Source: Thermoplasmata archaeon
GTDB lineage: Archaea; Thermoplasmatota; Thermoplasmata; WALJ01
Length of the DNA: 11,929 nucleotides
Assembly (NCBI GenBank): GCA_026986305.1
Contig: JALSOU010000099.1
Location: 1 to 11,929, forward strand
Direction: 5' to 3'
Shown: positions 1-7,091 of the stretch, piece after piece
Numbering within the stretch: the first letter of the stretch is position 1
How the letters are laid out: every line of letters starts with the position of its first letter
The notes under the pieces: model-generated
The model's database searches: none
What the model was told of the DNA's origin: nothing
What the model saw: only the letters and a program-made list of their open reading frames with translations
Translations under genes and position numbers: made by a program

Positions 1-270
1 GGGCTTCACGCTGAGCAAAACGCTGTGATTCAGGCTGCCATATTCGGTGTGAGCATAGATGGAGCTACGATATATGTGACAAATCACCCGTGCAGCGTCT
101 GTGCTAAGATACTGGTGAATGCAGGGGTAAAGGAGATAGTGTACGATACATACTACCACGATGAGTTGGCCGAAGATATACTCAAAGAGTCAGGGGTAAA
201 GGTAAGGCAATTCAAAGCGCCGGAGTGGAGGGAATTTGAGAAATACCTCAAAGGTATCCATGGATTTTAA
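1..270 (+). CDS. dCMP/cytidine deaminase family protein, 3' part (5' end outside window)
   Basis: The reading frame is open from base 1 and stops with TAA at 268-270, giving the last 89 residues. The fragment begins with the zinc/catalytic signature HAEQNA (fragment residues 3-8; His is a zinc ligand and Glu the proton shuttle). It continues with the second half of the site, PCSVCAK (cysteines at about 31 and 34), and the usual 'NAGVKEIVY' strand. This is the pattern of deoxycytidylate deaminases (ComEB type), which hydrolyse dCMP to dUMP for dTTP synthesis in the cytosol. Related zinc deaminases acting on other pyrimidines cannot be excluded, because the N-terminal substrate-binding part is missing. 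The downstream membrane-protein gene starts inside its last codons (11-base overlap from 260), so the two are probably co-transcribed. Confidence 0.85.
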   Translation, partial: GLHAEQNAVIQAAIFGVSIDGATIYVTNHPCSVCAKILVNAGVKEIVYDTYYHDELAEDILKESGVKVRQFKAPEWREFEKYLKGIHGF

Positions 271-796
271 ATCCCGTATAATCAGGTTTTTTCTTCCGAT
301 TTTTCTCGCCCTCCTTGTTGCATTAGCCATTGTGGTTTCCCCTGATTTTCCAGCATATGCTGCCACAGTTGGGACATTCTTCTTCGCTTTCGGCACAGGG
401 GAGATATCCGCAATAATCGTTGGTTCAGCCCTTGGAATAAACCCATTCATGGCTGCGCTCCTCGTAACATTCATGGAATCCGACATATCCCTGTTCATAG
501 CTTGGAACTTCGATTACCTGAAAAAGATTCCCAAAATTGGGAGATACATAGGAAAATACGAGGAAAAAGCAGGGGAAGTCATAAAAAAGAGAAAATCTCT
601 GGAAGAACTTGGATTCTTCTTCATATTCATAACCATGTTCATACCGCTCCATGGCACAGGCGCTATAACCATGACCCTTGTGGGTAGATTGATAGCGCTA
701 GGCCACAGAAAGACATGGCTTGCGGTAACTTTAGGGAGCTTAGTCAGGTCATTGCTGGTAGCTGGACTCATATATTTCGGGTTTTCACTCCTCTGA
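260..796 (+). CDS. Small multidrug-export family membrane protein (COG2426-like)
   Basis: A 178-residue, very hydrophobic protein. I chose ATG at 260 because AAAGGT lies just before it (from 250); an in-frame TTG at 236 would add eight residues that look like read-through of the deaminase gene. Hydrophobic stretches lie at about residues 9-28, 33-50, 55-78, 110-128 and 148-177, so four to five membrane segments. The C-terminal pattern '[17 protein letters not shown]', followed by a basic loop and a final helix, matches the Sm_multidrug_ex family (PF06695), where a P-x-x-GTGA motif recurs. The family name comes from early annotation; transport of a drug by such proteins is poorly established, so the substrate should be treated as unknown. 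The 3' end overlaps the convergent methyltransferase gene by 29 bases (768-796). Confidence 0.75.
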   Translation: MDFKSRIIRFFLPIFLALLVALAIVVSPDFPAYAATVGTFFFAFGTGEISAIIVGSALGINPFMAALLVTFMESDISLFIAWNFDYLKKIPKIGRYIGKYEEKAGEVIKKRKSLEELGFFFIFITMFIPLHGTGAITMTLVGRLIALGHRKTWLAVTLGSLVRSLLVAGLIYFGFSLL

Positions 797-1370
797 AAAC
801 CGCAACCACATCCTTTCCTACGGTGTATGCCCTCTCCGCACCAAGATTTTTCATGTACTCCAAGAGCTCTTTCTCTGAAAACTGCCATTTTTCCCTGTTT
901 TTAAGGGGATTTATGCCATCCGCATCCCCAAATGTAGAATCCCACAGAACCCTCAACGCTTTTGGAAGCCGAACATTGAAAGCGCTCACTGGCTCTATGA
1001 CTATGACCTCATGGAATTTTTTCCTCATACTCTCTATTAGCTCCCCTTCTTTGGGAGTTATGTGGTGAAGGACATCCACCGCTACGCCCACGTCTGCCTC
1101 CTGAAACTCGTCCTTCAATATGTCTCCGACGCTGCAATTAAAGCCCTTTTTTCTGGCATATCTCACGAACCTTTCGTTTAAATCCATACCCACATACCTT
1201 TCTTTACCCAGATAACCGCCAAGGAGGGCTGGGCCGCAGCCCACTTCAAATACTCTCCTCTGCCCTGCAATCTTCCTTATCTCCTCATATCTTCTCTCCA
1301 GCTCCCTGCCGTGTATCATTTTAAGCACAAATATGTAGAACTTCGGACTAATGTACATCAGGCTTCTCAT
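768..1370 (-). CDS. Class I SAM-dependent methyltransferase
   Basis: A 200-residue protein with the Rossmann methyltransferase pattern: glycine-rich SAM-binding motif I 'VFEVGCGPALLGG' (about residues 40-52), acidic motif II 'GMDLNE' (Asp63, expected to hold the SAM ribose), and 'VAVDVLHHI' (about 96-104) as motif IV/post-motif, typical of the Methyltransf_11/UbiE-like group. The methyl acceptor cannot be read from the sequence. The gene is last in a leftward operon: its ATG (1368-1370) lies inside the end of the glycosyltransferase gene (23-base overlap). A second in-frame ATG at 1356-1358 would shorten it by four residues. Coupling to a glycosyltransferase suggests methylation of a sugar, lipid or glycan intermediate, but this is inference. 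Its end runs 29 bases into the convergent export-family gene. Confidence 0.8.
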   Translation of the reverse strand: MRSLMYISPKFYIFVLKMIHGRELERRYEEIRKIAGQRRVFEVGCGPALLGGYLGKERYVGMDLNERFVRYARKKGFNCSVGDILKDEFQEADVGVAVDVLHHITPKEGELIESMRKKFHEVIVIEPVSAFNVRLPKALRVLWDSTFGDADGINPLKNREKWQFSEKELLEYMKNLGAERAYTVGKDVVAVFRGVKTRNI

Positions 1371-2484
1371 AGGCCTTCATCACCCTCTTTACCACAGATC
1401 TCCAGTCGTACTCCTTTCTCACCCTTCGGAGCGCTCTCCTCTCAAAGTCCTCCCTTTTCCCAGCATCTTTCATCAGGTCAACCATGGCCTTTGCCAGCTC
1501 GGAAGGCTCTGAAGGAGGCACAAGCATACCGTATTTTCCATTACCTAGTATCTCCTGAATGCCCCCCACCTCTGTGCCTATAACAGCTGTGCCTGATGCC
1601 ATGGCCTCAAGTATGACTATTCCAAAGGATTCCCCGAATGAGGAGGGCAGGACGAAGATGTCTGCAGATGAGAACAGAGCATTGAGTTTTTTGTCGGGAA
1701 CATATCCCAGAAATTCCAGATTTTCATCTATACCAAGGGCTTTTGACATGGATTTAAGCACAGCTTTTAGCTTCCCCTTTCCCGCTATTCTGAGCCTTGC
1801 CTCTGGGATTTCCCTCAAAACCTCCCTGAAAGCCAGTATAAGTGTAAACAGGCCCTTTTTGCTCACCAGCCTACCCACATAGAGGAAAAAAGGCTCATCG
1901 CCGAAGCCCATGATTTTCCTCGCTTCAACCTTGTCCATGGCCCTGAATCTGGATGTATCCACACCGTTAGGTATCACAGTAACTGGAACATCTGTGAAAT
2001 AGGAGATGAAGCGCTTTGCCGACTCGCTCACCGCTATTATCTCATCTGCCTTTGAGAGCATTATCCTGTAAACAGGGTAGCCGTAGCTGAGAGCGCTCCA
2101 CAGGTACTCATAGTCAGGCATGAATGAGACTGTATGTGTGGTGAGTATTCCCTTTATTCCAAGCTCATCGGCGATACTGAGAGCGCTGAGAGGCATCCTT
2201 GAAAAGGCATGGTGGGCATGGACAACATCAAAACCTCCTTTCTCTATGATTTCCTTCATCTCTCTGGACGCCCAAGGAGATATGTTCAGCCTGAAAAAAG
2301 GGTCTTTCGGACCTTTTATCACATGCACAGGCACATCAACAGGCATCTCATTCCTTTTCCATGAGGAGCTTATTATCTCAACATCCACCCCGTTTTTCAA
2401 CAGAAACTCGGTTAGCTGTCTGACATGTACCGCAACACCTCCTGCTCTGGCATCAAACCACTCAACAACCATGGCCACTTTCAT
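1348..2484 (-). CDS. GT4 family glycosyltransferase (group 1)
   Basis: A 378-residue retaining glycosyltransferase with the full GT-B two-domain layout. The N-terminal domain has the glycine loop 'ARAGGVAVHV' (about 12-21), 'DVVHAHHA' (86-93) and 'ILTTHT'. The linker carries 'VIPNGVDTSRF' (170-180). The C-terminal nucleotide-sugar domain has 'YVGRLVSKKG' (202-211, with the Arg/Lys that contact the donor phosphates) and the E-x7-E motif 'ESFGIVILE' (Glu285 to Glu293). It resembles PIG-A-like and phosphatidylinositol-type GT4 enzymes, so it may put a sugar on a lipid or a glycan, but donor and acceptor are not determinable. Its ATG overlaps the stop of the zinc-ribbon gene as TCAT on the plus strand (ATGA on its own strand), which indicates translational coupling. 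G+C and codon use match the surrounding genes, unlike the island at 4058-7045. Confidence 0.92.
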   Translation of the reverse strand: MKVAMVVEWFDARAGGVAVHVRQLTEFLLKNGVDVEIISSSWKRNEMPVDVPVHVIKGPKDPFFRLNISPWASREMKEIIEKGGFDVVHAHHAFSRMPLSALSIADELGIKGILTTHTVSFMPDYEYLWSALSYGYPVYRIMLSKADEIIAVSESAKRFISYFTDVPVTVIPNGVDTSRFRAMDKVEARKIMGFGDEPFFLYVGRLVSKKGLFTLILAFREVLREIPEARLRIAGKGKLKAVLKSMSKALGIDENLEFLGYVPDKKLNALFSSADIFVLPSSFGESFGIVILEAMASGTAVIGTEVGGIQEILGNGKYGMLVPPSEPSELAKAMVDLMKDAGKREDFERRALRRVRKEYDWRSVVKRVMKAYEKPDVH

Positions 2485-3506
2485 TCAAACCTCGCTCCGC
2501 AGTGAGGGCATATCACAGCATCTTCGGGAATCTCCTTCCCACATTCAGGGCATATGAAAACCTCTTCTACCAGCCGATAACCGCATTTACCGCAGAAAAC
2601 ATCATCTTCAAACACCATGGCTCCGCAGTTCGGGCATCTCAGAATTTCATATCCACATTTCCTGCAGAATCTGTCACCTTCAAGGAGAGGAGAGCCACAG
2701 TTCGGACACCGCTCTCTTTTAGTATACTGCTCTTTTCTTATTTCCGCAACATCAGCGCCATCTACACCGGATTTTTCTTCAATGGCTGCACTTTCACCAA
2801 TGCCTGCATCCTCTGATATTTCCGACTCTGCCTCTCCAGAGGTTTTTCTATGTCCTTCAACCTCAAGCTCTTCAAGCTTTATGTACTCCACCACTTCCCC
2901 TTCTGCGCTCTTCCTCGCCTTAATTGCCATGGAAAACGCCTTCTCATAGTTCTCTGATTCAAAATTCACTCTGGCTATTCTCAGCAGTTCAACAGCATCA
3001 TCAGTCTTTCTCCCTTCCTCCTTCGCTTTCTCAATGGCATCGTCAGCCCTTCCCATCTCAAATTTTGCCTGCAGATAATAGGGTGGAAACTTCTTAAATA
3101 CCTCTTTCGGGCTCTCCTCTTCCTCATTCTCCGAAGGGGTGGGGGCTTTCAGTATGTCTGTGCCTTCCTGATGCTCTTTGTTTGCTTTGAGAGCTTCGGC
3201 CTTAGCCTCTTTCAGAAGTTCCTCTGCCCTGCTGTACATCCCTCCAGCCATGGCTATCTCCGCCTGATCCACCAAGGATTCTGCCTTTGCAACATTCACC
3301 CCCCTCTCTTTCAGTATTTTCAAAAGTGTTTTACTGGTACTTATGGAGCTTTCAATCTCTTCTTTCATCCTTTTTCCGCTCTTTGGAAGGCCTTTTTCAG
3401 CATATTCCTCCCTTTTCTTCCTTATTGCTCTGGCCAGTGCCAAGGCCATTGTGAGGATAAGGAGAAGCACAGATGCCAGCACTATCACATACATCGCAGG
3501 GTCCAT
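2481..3506 (-). CDS. Membrane-anchored coiled-coil protein with three C-terminal zinc ribbons
   Basis: A 341-residue protein of unrecognised function. Residues about 5-27 form a single hydrophobic helix followed by 'RAIRKKREE', so it is a likely N-terminal membrane anchor with the rest in the cytosol. Residues about 45-205 are charged and helical, with repeats of the form 'AE-LLKEAK-A' and 'ARVNFESENYEKAFSMA', resembling the paired helices of archaeal TPR-like/coiled-coil proteins. The C-terminus has three CPxCG-x9-CxxCG zinc ribbons at about 267-285, 291-309 and 319-337. All twelve cysteines are present. Ribbons of this type commonly bind protein or nucleic acid. ATG at 3504-3506 is supported by a TATA-like element about 29 bases upstream; no good Shine-Dalgarno is present, as expected for a leaderless mRNA. 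It is the first gene of the operon with the GT4 and methyltransferase. Confidence 0.8.
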   Translation of the reverse strand: MDPAMYVIVLASVLLLILTMALALARAIRKKREEYAEKGLPKSGKRMKEEIESSISTSKTLLKILKERGVNVAKAESLVDQAEIAMAGGMYSRAEELLKEAKAEALKANKEHQEGTDILKAPTPSENEEEESPKEVFKKFPPYYLQAKFEMGRADDAIEKAKEEGRKTDDAVELLRIARVNFESENYEKAFSMAIKARKSAEGEVVEYIKLEELEVEGHRKTSGEAESEISEDAGIGESAAIEEKSGVDGADVAEIRKEQYTKRERCPNCGSPLLEGDRFCRKCGYEILRCPNCGAMVFEDDVFCGKCGYRLVEEVFICPECGKEIPEDAVICPHCGARFE

Positions 3507-3530
3507 ATCAACAGGACCCCATCTCCAAAA

Positions 3531-3539
3531 AGGATAAAA
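3531..3539 (-). promoter_or_regulatory. Putative TATA-like box for the zinc-ribbon/GT4/methyltransferase operon
   Basis: On the minus strand this reads TTTTATCCT, centred about 29 bases before the A of the start codon at 3506. That spacing puts transcription start at or within a few bases of the ATG, giving a leaderless mRNA as is common in archaea. This is assigned by pattern and spacing only. Confidence 0.35.
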
Positions 3540-3540
3540 G

Positions 3541-3570
3541 GGTTTCTGTAAAATTTCCCTTTTAGAAACC
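3541..3570. other. Hairpin-forming inverted repeat between sepF and the zinc-ribbon gene
   Basis: GGTTTCT (3541-3547) and AGAAACC (3564-3570) are exact inverse complements, separated by 16 bases. The right arm includes the sepF stop codon (3562-3564), and the left arm abuts the TATA-like element of the next operon. It could help end or stabilise the sepF transcript, or be incidental; no T-run follows directly on the minus strand. Confidence 0.35.
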
Positions 3571-3954
3571 GGGCCTTATCTTCTTCCTGCTTATCTTTAT
3601 GCCGCCGGGAGTGGCCATCAGTATGTTCTTTGCTATTCCGGCAACATCCCCTCCTGTATCCCTTGCCACGGATTTAAGCTCACCTATGACCCTTTTTAGC
3701 TCAAGATCATCGTTTGCCATCATCGTGAAATCTATTACCAGAATGTTGCCGTTGTAAAGCTCATTTACTATATCGGCCAAATCCTCATATCTTGAGATTT
3801 CAGCCACCTTCACAACAGAGTTTGCACCGCTGAGGGCTGCAGCCTCATCCGGAAACTCCATCTCAGCGAGGTCTATGTACTCTCCGGAGCCTCTCTCATG
3901 CTCCTTTATCATCGGTATCATCTTCTTTGTTTTTTTGAGGAATCCGCCTACCAT
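3562..3954 (-). CDS. sepF: Archaeal SepF, cell-division membrane anchor
   Basis: A 130-residue protein of the SepF/DUF552 family (PF04472; COG2450). In archaea SepF tethers FtsZ to the membrane and is needed for Z-ring assembly at mid-cell. The N-terminus 'MVGGFLKKTKKM' is a short amphipathic helix of the kind that binds membrane. A flexible acidic linker follows to about residue 42, then the compact SepF core from 'SVVKVAEISRYEDLADIV' (about 46-63) through 'NILVIDFTMM' (70-79) to 'ISRKKIRPGF' at the end. Length is normal for archaeal SepF. The start is secure: AGGAGG lies eight bases upstream (3963-3969). The gene stands alone, with its own leader of about 100 bases that also separates it from the AT-rich glycosyltransferase island. 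ftsZ is not in the window. Confidence 0.93.
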   Translation of the reverse strand: MVGGFLKKTKKMIPMIKEHERGSGEYIDLAEMEFPDEAAALSGANSVVKVAEISRYEDLADIVNELYNGNILVIDFTMMANDDLELKRVIGELKSVARDTGGDVAGIAKNILMATPGGIKISRKKIRPGF

Positions 3955-3962
3955 ATCGTTAG

Positions 3963-3969
3963 CCTCCTT
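3963..3969 (-). promoter_or_regulatory. Strong Shine-Dalgarno for sepF
   Basis: The minus strand reads AAGGAGG here, complementary to the 3' end of 16S rRNA, eight bases before the sepF ATG. It fixes the start codon and shows this mRNA has a leader, unlike several neighbouring genes that appear leaderless. Confidence 0.75.
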
Positions 3970-3984
3970 TGGCTCTTAGCCCCT

Positions 3985-4015
3985 TATCGCTTTATAGAAT
4001 AAAAAGCTATCGCTT
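3985..4015. repeat. Direct repeat TATCGCTT x2 in the sepF leader/promoter
   Basis: TATCGCTT occurs at 3985-3992 and again at 4008-4015, 23 bases apart (about two helical turns) on the same face. The pair brackets the TATA-like element GAATAAAAAG (3997-4006, minus-strand CTTTTTATTC) that would start sepF transcription near 3975. A paired site flanking a TATA box could be an operator, but only two copies are seen. Confidence 0.35.
3997..4006 (-). promoter_or_regulatory. Putative TATA-like box for sepF
   Basis: The minus strand reads CTTTTTATTC. Its spacing predicts a start near 3975 and a leader of about 20 bases containing the AGGAGG. A more AT-rich alternative (TTTATATATTTTATT, around 4036-4051) would give a leader of about 60 bases. 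Confidence 0.3.
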
Positions 4016-4028
4016 ATTCTTGCATATT

Positions 4029-4041
4029 AAAAATAATAAAA
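4029..4041 (-). terminator. T-rich stretch after the glycosyltransferase island, possible terminator
   Basis: On the minus strand TTTTATTATTTTT lies 17-29 bases after the stop codon of the last island gene. T-runs are the main intrinsic termination signal in archaea. The same AT-rich segment could alternatively act as an upstream promoter element for sepF. Confidence 0.35.
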
Positions 4042-4057
4042 TATATAAATATAATAT

Positions 4058-5173
4058 CTATATATTATATATTTCTTCATATATTTTATCTATTCTTGAA
4101 ACAACAAAACTAGAATCATATTTTTTATAGATATAATTAAATATATTTTTATATCTTTTATAATCATACATCATCTTCTCCACCGCTCTTTCCAAAGAAG
4201 AAAAAGATCCAAAATCATATATATTACCAAGACGGGCATTGACAATTTCTGGAGGGCCGCCAACATTTGGAACAACTACCGGCGTATTTAAAGAAAGAGA
4301 TTCTATAACAGTATATCCAAAAATTTCATAATAAGACGTTAAAATACCGAATTTTGCGCCTCTTAAAATAGATAAATATAAATTTTTTGAATTTTTATAT
4401 TTAAATGTATTTATAATTTTAATATTTTTAGGTATGTCTTTTATTCCTATCGCTTTTAAACCTTCAATAGTTACATCTTTTCCATGAATTACAAAGATTT
4501 CATCTGGAAAACTTTTTGCCAGATTGACAAAATCTTGAGGCCTTTTATAACTTGGAGAATTTATCCTAGCACCCAACCAAACAACATATCCTTTATCTTT
4601 TAAATTAAAATTATTAATTATATTTTTATAATTATTTGTATTTTTTATAATTTTTTGTACAGAAATCATATTAGGAATAGTTCTTACATCTAAATGTGGA
4701 TATATATCATATATTTGCTTTTTAACCCAATTAGATACAGATATTATAACATCTGCATTGCTTATATTTTTATATAATAAATTATAATATTTTATCCAGT
4801 ATTTCCATGGAGTAGATGAGTTTTTTAATTGCTCCTTAAGAATCTCCTTAGAAGGGGTGGAATGAATAGTCGCTACAAATCTAAGTTTTTCTTTTCTCCT
4901 TAGTTTGGAAACCAAACTCATAAGATATGGGGGGGTATGAACATGCACTATTTTAAACCTCTTTATTTTCCCAGAATAAACAAATGAAAAAGGATCAAAT
5001 CTTCCATCAAACATAGTTATAAAATTAGCATATCTTTTAAATATTCCGTTTGGAGGATATATTATTGGAATAATATTATATTTTGAATATTTTATTATTT
5101 CATTTATATGCTCGTGAACTCCACCAAATGGAGTTCTACTTATGCTGCATATGGCTATATTTTCTAATGCCAT
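4058..5173 (-). CDS. GT4 family glycosyltransferase, AT-rich island
   Basis: A 371-residue GT-B glycosyltransferase. Visible landmarks are the N-terminal glycine loop 'TPFGGVHEHINE' (14-25), 'KIVHVHTPP' (74-82), 'FVATIHSTPS' (99-108), the linker 'TIPNMISVQ' (165-173, where most GT4 enzymes have PNGV), 'VVWLGARINSPSYKRP' (197-212, supplying the donor-binding Arg and Lys), and the E-x7-E motif 'EIFGYTVIE' (Glu283 to Glu291). The donor/acceptor pair is unknown. It is the last gene of a three-gene leftward operon: its ATG lies within the end of the GT2 gene (10-base overlap). Composition is extremely AT-rich, with runs of Asn, Ile, Lys and Tyr using AAT, ATA, AAA and TAT codons, unlike the genes on either side. 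This points to recent acquisition. Confidence 0.88.
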   Translation of the reverse strand: MALENIAICSISRTPFGGVHEHINEIIKYSKYNIIPIIYPPNGIFKRYANFITMFDGRFDPFSFVYSGKIKRFKIVHVHTPPYLMSLVSKLRRKEKLRFVATIHSTPSKEILKEQLKNSSTPWKYWIKYYNLLYKNISNADVIISVSNWVKKQIYDIYPHLDVRTIPNMISVQKIIKNTNNYKNIINNFNLKDKGYVVWLGARINSPSYKRPQDFVNLAKSFPDEIFVIHGKDVTIEGLKAIGIKDIPKNIKIINTFKYKNSKNLYLSILRGAKFGILTSYYEIFGYTVIESLSLNTPVVVPNVGGPPEIVNARLGNIYDFGSFSSLERAVEKMMYDYKRYKNIFNYIYKKYDSSFVVSRIDKIYEEIYNI

Positions 5174-6024
5174 CTTTTTGCCTCCTCATAACAATAACTT
5201 CTTATACTTGGAGGAAAACTTATGAACTCAAGAGTTTCGTGCTCTTCTAAATTTATCTGTAATAAGTTTCTATACCACATACGACATACATCTTTAGGAT
5301 CTCTCTTTTCTCTAAATGGCAAACTTATAACATAAGCGACAAATGTAAGTGGCATCCAGAAAAGATATAAATTAGGCTTAGAAGACCAACCCTTTATCTC
5401 ATCAATCCTATCTTTTAATGAATACTCTGATCTAGCGATAAATCTATCTTTTTCTGATATTAACTTTCTAAATATTATTTTTAATATATTATTTGTTTGT
5501 CGTCTTTCTTTTTCTTCTAAGATCCAATTCTGTCCCAATACTACTGGAGTCCATTTAAAAGCATTTATACGTAACAACCTATACCATAAATCAAAATCTT
5601 CTCCCCATTGTAAATTTCTCCAACCCCCAACTTTTTCCACTAGTTGTCTTGGATATATCCCTAAATAAGGGGCATGGAGCGCAAATTTTTCATGATTTGG
5701 AATATTTTCATATATTTCAATAAATGAAAACCATGTTGGATAGTATACGGTATCTAAATCCACAGCTATTATATATTTTCCTTTTGAATTTTTATATGCT
5801 ATCTGTCTTCCAAGACCACGTTTACATTTTTTTTCTATAACTTTAAAATTTTTATATATTTTTTTATATTTATTAAGTATATCTACAGTACCATCCGTTG
5901 ATTTACTGTCAACTATTACTACCTCCCAATCTTTTTCATCTATATATGGAAGTATAGAATCCAAACTTTTTTTTATTTTTGATCTAATATTATATGTTGT
6001 TGTACATATGGAATATTTTACCAT
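5164..6024 (-). CDS. GT2 family glycosyltransferase, AT-rich island
   Basis: A GT-A-fold family 2 transferase of 286 residues from the ATG at 6022-6024. I prefer that start because AGGTGA lies five bases before it; an in-frame GTG at 6031-6033 would add three residues. N-terminal landmarks are 'YSICTTTYN' (about 4-12), 'VVIVDSKSTDGT' (35-46, Asp binding the nucleotide), 'CKRGLGRQIAY' and the DxD-type metal/diphosphate motif 'VDLDTV' (88-93). 'GGWRNLQWGEDFDLW' further on fits the acceptor/catalytic segment with acidic ED. A hydrophobic stretch near residues 220-240 may lie on or in the membrane. The acceptor is unknown. It overlaps both neighbours within the operon and shares their AT-rich codon use. 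Confidence 0.88.
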   Translation of the reverse strand: MVKYSICTTTYNIRSKIKKSLDSILPYIDEKDWEVVIVDSKSTDGTVDILNKYKKIYKNFKVIEKKCKRGLGRQIAYKNSKGKYIIAVDLDTVYYPTWFSFIEIYENIPNHEKFALHAPYLGIYPRQLVEKVGGWRNLQWGEDFDLWYRLLRINAFKWTPVVLGQNWILEEKERRQTNNILKIIFRKLISEKDRFIARSEYSLKDRIDEIKGWSSKPNLYLFWMPLTFVAYVISLPFREKRDPKDVCRMWYRNLLQINLEEHETLEFISFPPSIRSYCYEEAKRWH

Positions 6025-6025
6025 A

Positions 6026-7045
6026 TTACTCACCTACCATTTCTGTTATTATTTTTACTAGCCTTTCTTCCCTCATTTCCAATGGAAACATGTTTTTTAT
6101 CCTTTCTCTTGCTTTTTTACCCATATCCTCAGGAGCCTCTAAAGCTTTTTTTATTGCATACGCAGTAATTTTAGGATCTCCATAAGGTACATAAAATCCA
6201 ACATCACCCATGGCTGTTGAAATTCCATCTATACGAGTTCCCACAGGAATACACTCACAAAGCATCGCTTCACACAATGTATTTGGTAACCCTTCACTTA
6301 TCGAAAGCTGACAATAAACCTTAGCTTTTTGATAGTAGGACAAAAGTTTTTCTTGAGGCAGCATCCCTATTACTTCAACATTTTTAGGAGCAATTTTTTG
6401 AATGTATTCTCTAATTCCGTTTTTCACACCAACTATTAAAAATTTTACATCTGGAATATATTTTGCAGATTTTATAAAAGTGTCGATGCCTTTTATTTTA
6501 ATTCTTTTAATATTTTTTATAGAAGCTACTGTTAATACCATTCTTTCTTTATTTCCTTTTTTTAACCAATAATTTGGATCGTATGTTGTAGGAAGATACT
6601 CAATGTTATTTCCATCCAATTTTGCATTTTTCATGGCTTTTTTCTTTAAAGATGGGTCTACTACCAAAATTTTATTTGTATTTTTTAATACATATTTTGC
6701 TGGAATCTTTTCCTTTAAATTTGCAAATGCACCATATTTTATTTCCGGAACAGAAGCCACATCAAATCCGCCGACAACAATTAAAGAAAGCTTTTTGTGT
6801 TTTTTTGAATAAAAAATTCCTGGAAAAGTGTGCCAACCAGCGAACCAACCAAAAAATATATCCGATTTTTTAACGCTCTTTTTTACTCTTAAAATATATC
6901 TAGACCATTCACTGCTTTTCTTTGGTACATCTATAATATCCAAGTAAAAATGCTTTTTTAATATCTCTATATCTCTCTGTACAAAGGTTGAATTCAGAGG
7001 GCCTACGAAAGTTATGCGGACATTCTCACCATCCTTAGGAGCCAT
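6026..7045 (-). CDS. GT4 family glycosyltransferase, AT-rich island, first gene of operon
   Basis: A 339-residue GT-B glycosyltransferase, somewhat short because of a compact N-terminal domain. Landmarks: 'VRITFVGPLNSTFVQRD' (9-25), 'DIFFGWFAGWH' (62-72), the linker 'EYLPTTYDPNYW' (149-160), 'VLTVASIKNIKRIKIKG' (170-186) followed by 'IDTFIKSAKYIPDVKFLIVG', and the E-x7-E motif 'EGLPNTLCE' (Glu251 to Glu259). The ATG at 7043-7045 has no Shine-Dalgarno but sits about 25 bases after a TATA-like box, so the mRNA is probably leaderless and this is the head of the three-gene operon. Its stop is two bases past the preferred ATG of the GT2 gene. Substrates are unknown; with the other two transferases it probably builds one oligosaccharide. 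Confidence 0.88.
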   Translation of the reverse strand: MAPKDGENVRITFVGPLNSTFVQRDIEILKKHFYLDIIDVPKKSSEWSRYILRVKKSVKKSDIFFGWFAGWHTFPGIFYSKKHKKLSLIVVGGFDVASVPEIKYGAFANLKEKIPAKYVLKNTNKILVVDPSLKKKAMKNAKLDGNNIEYLPTTYDPNYWLKKGNKERMVLTVASIKNIKRIKIKGIDTFIKSAKYIPDVKFLIVGVKNGIREYIQKIAPKNVEVIGMLPQEKLLSYYQKAKVYCQLSISEGLPNTLCEAMLCECIPVGTRIDGISTAMGDVGFYVPYGDPKITAYAIKKALEAPEDMGKKARERIKNMFPLEMREERLVKIITEMVGE

Positions 7046-7065
7046 TGGTGGTGATTATGCGGACT

Positions 7066-7074
7066 GATATATGG
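7066..7074 (-). promoter_or_regulatory. Putative TATA box of the glycosyltransferase island operon
   Basis: The minus strand reads CCATATATC preceded by AAAAA (a plausible purine-rich BRE). Its centre lies about 25 bases before the ATG at 7045, predicting a leaderless start. It means the island carries its own promoter, independent of the truncated gene upstream. Confidence 0.5.
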
Positions 7075-7091
7075 TTTTTACTGTGAAGCGA

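Noticed and set aside
190..498. Minus-strand open frame opposite the deaminase and membrane-protein genes
   Set aside because: It spans two real plus-strand genes, has no recognisable motif, and reads as the complement of membrane-helix codons.
2502..3551. Several plus-strand open frames opposite the zinc-ribbon gene
   Set aside because: They mirror the cysteine and helix codons of the minus-strand gene and have Phe/Ser-rich nonsense composition and no start signals.
4058..7045. AT-rich island as a transposon, provirus or CRISPR-related element
   Set aside because: All three genes are ordinary glycosyltransferases. No transposase, integrase, terminal inverted repeats, spaced repeats or cas genes were seen; the A/T runs are coding.
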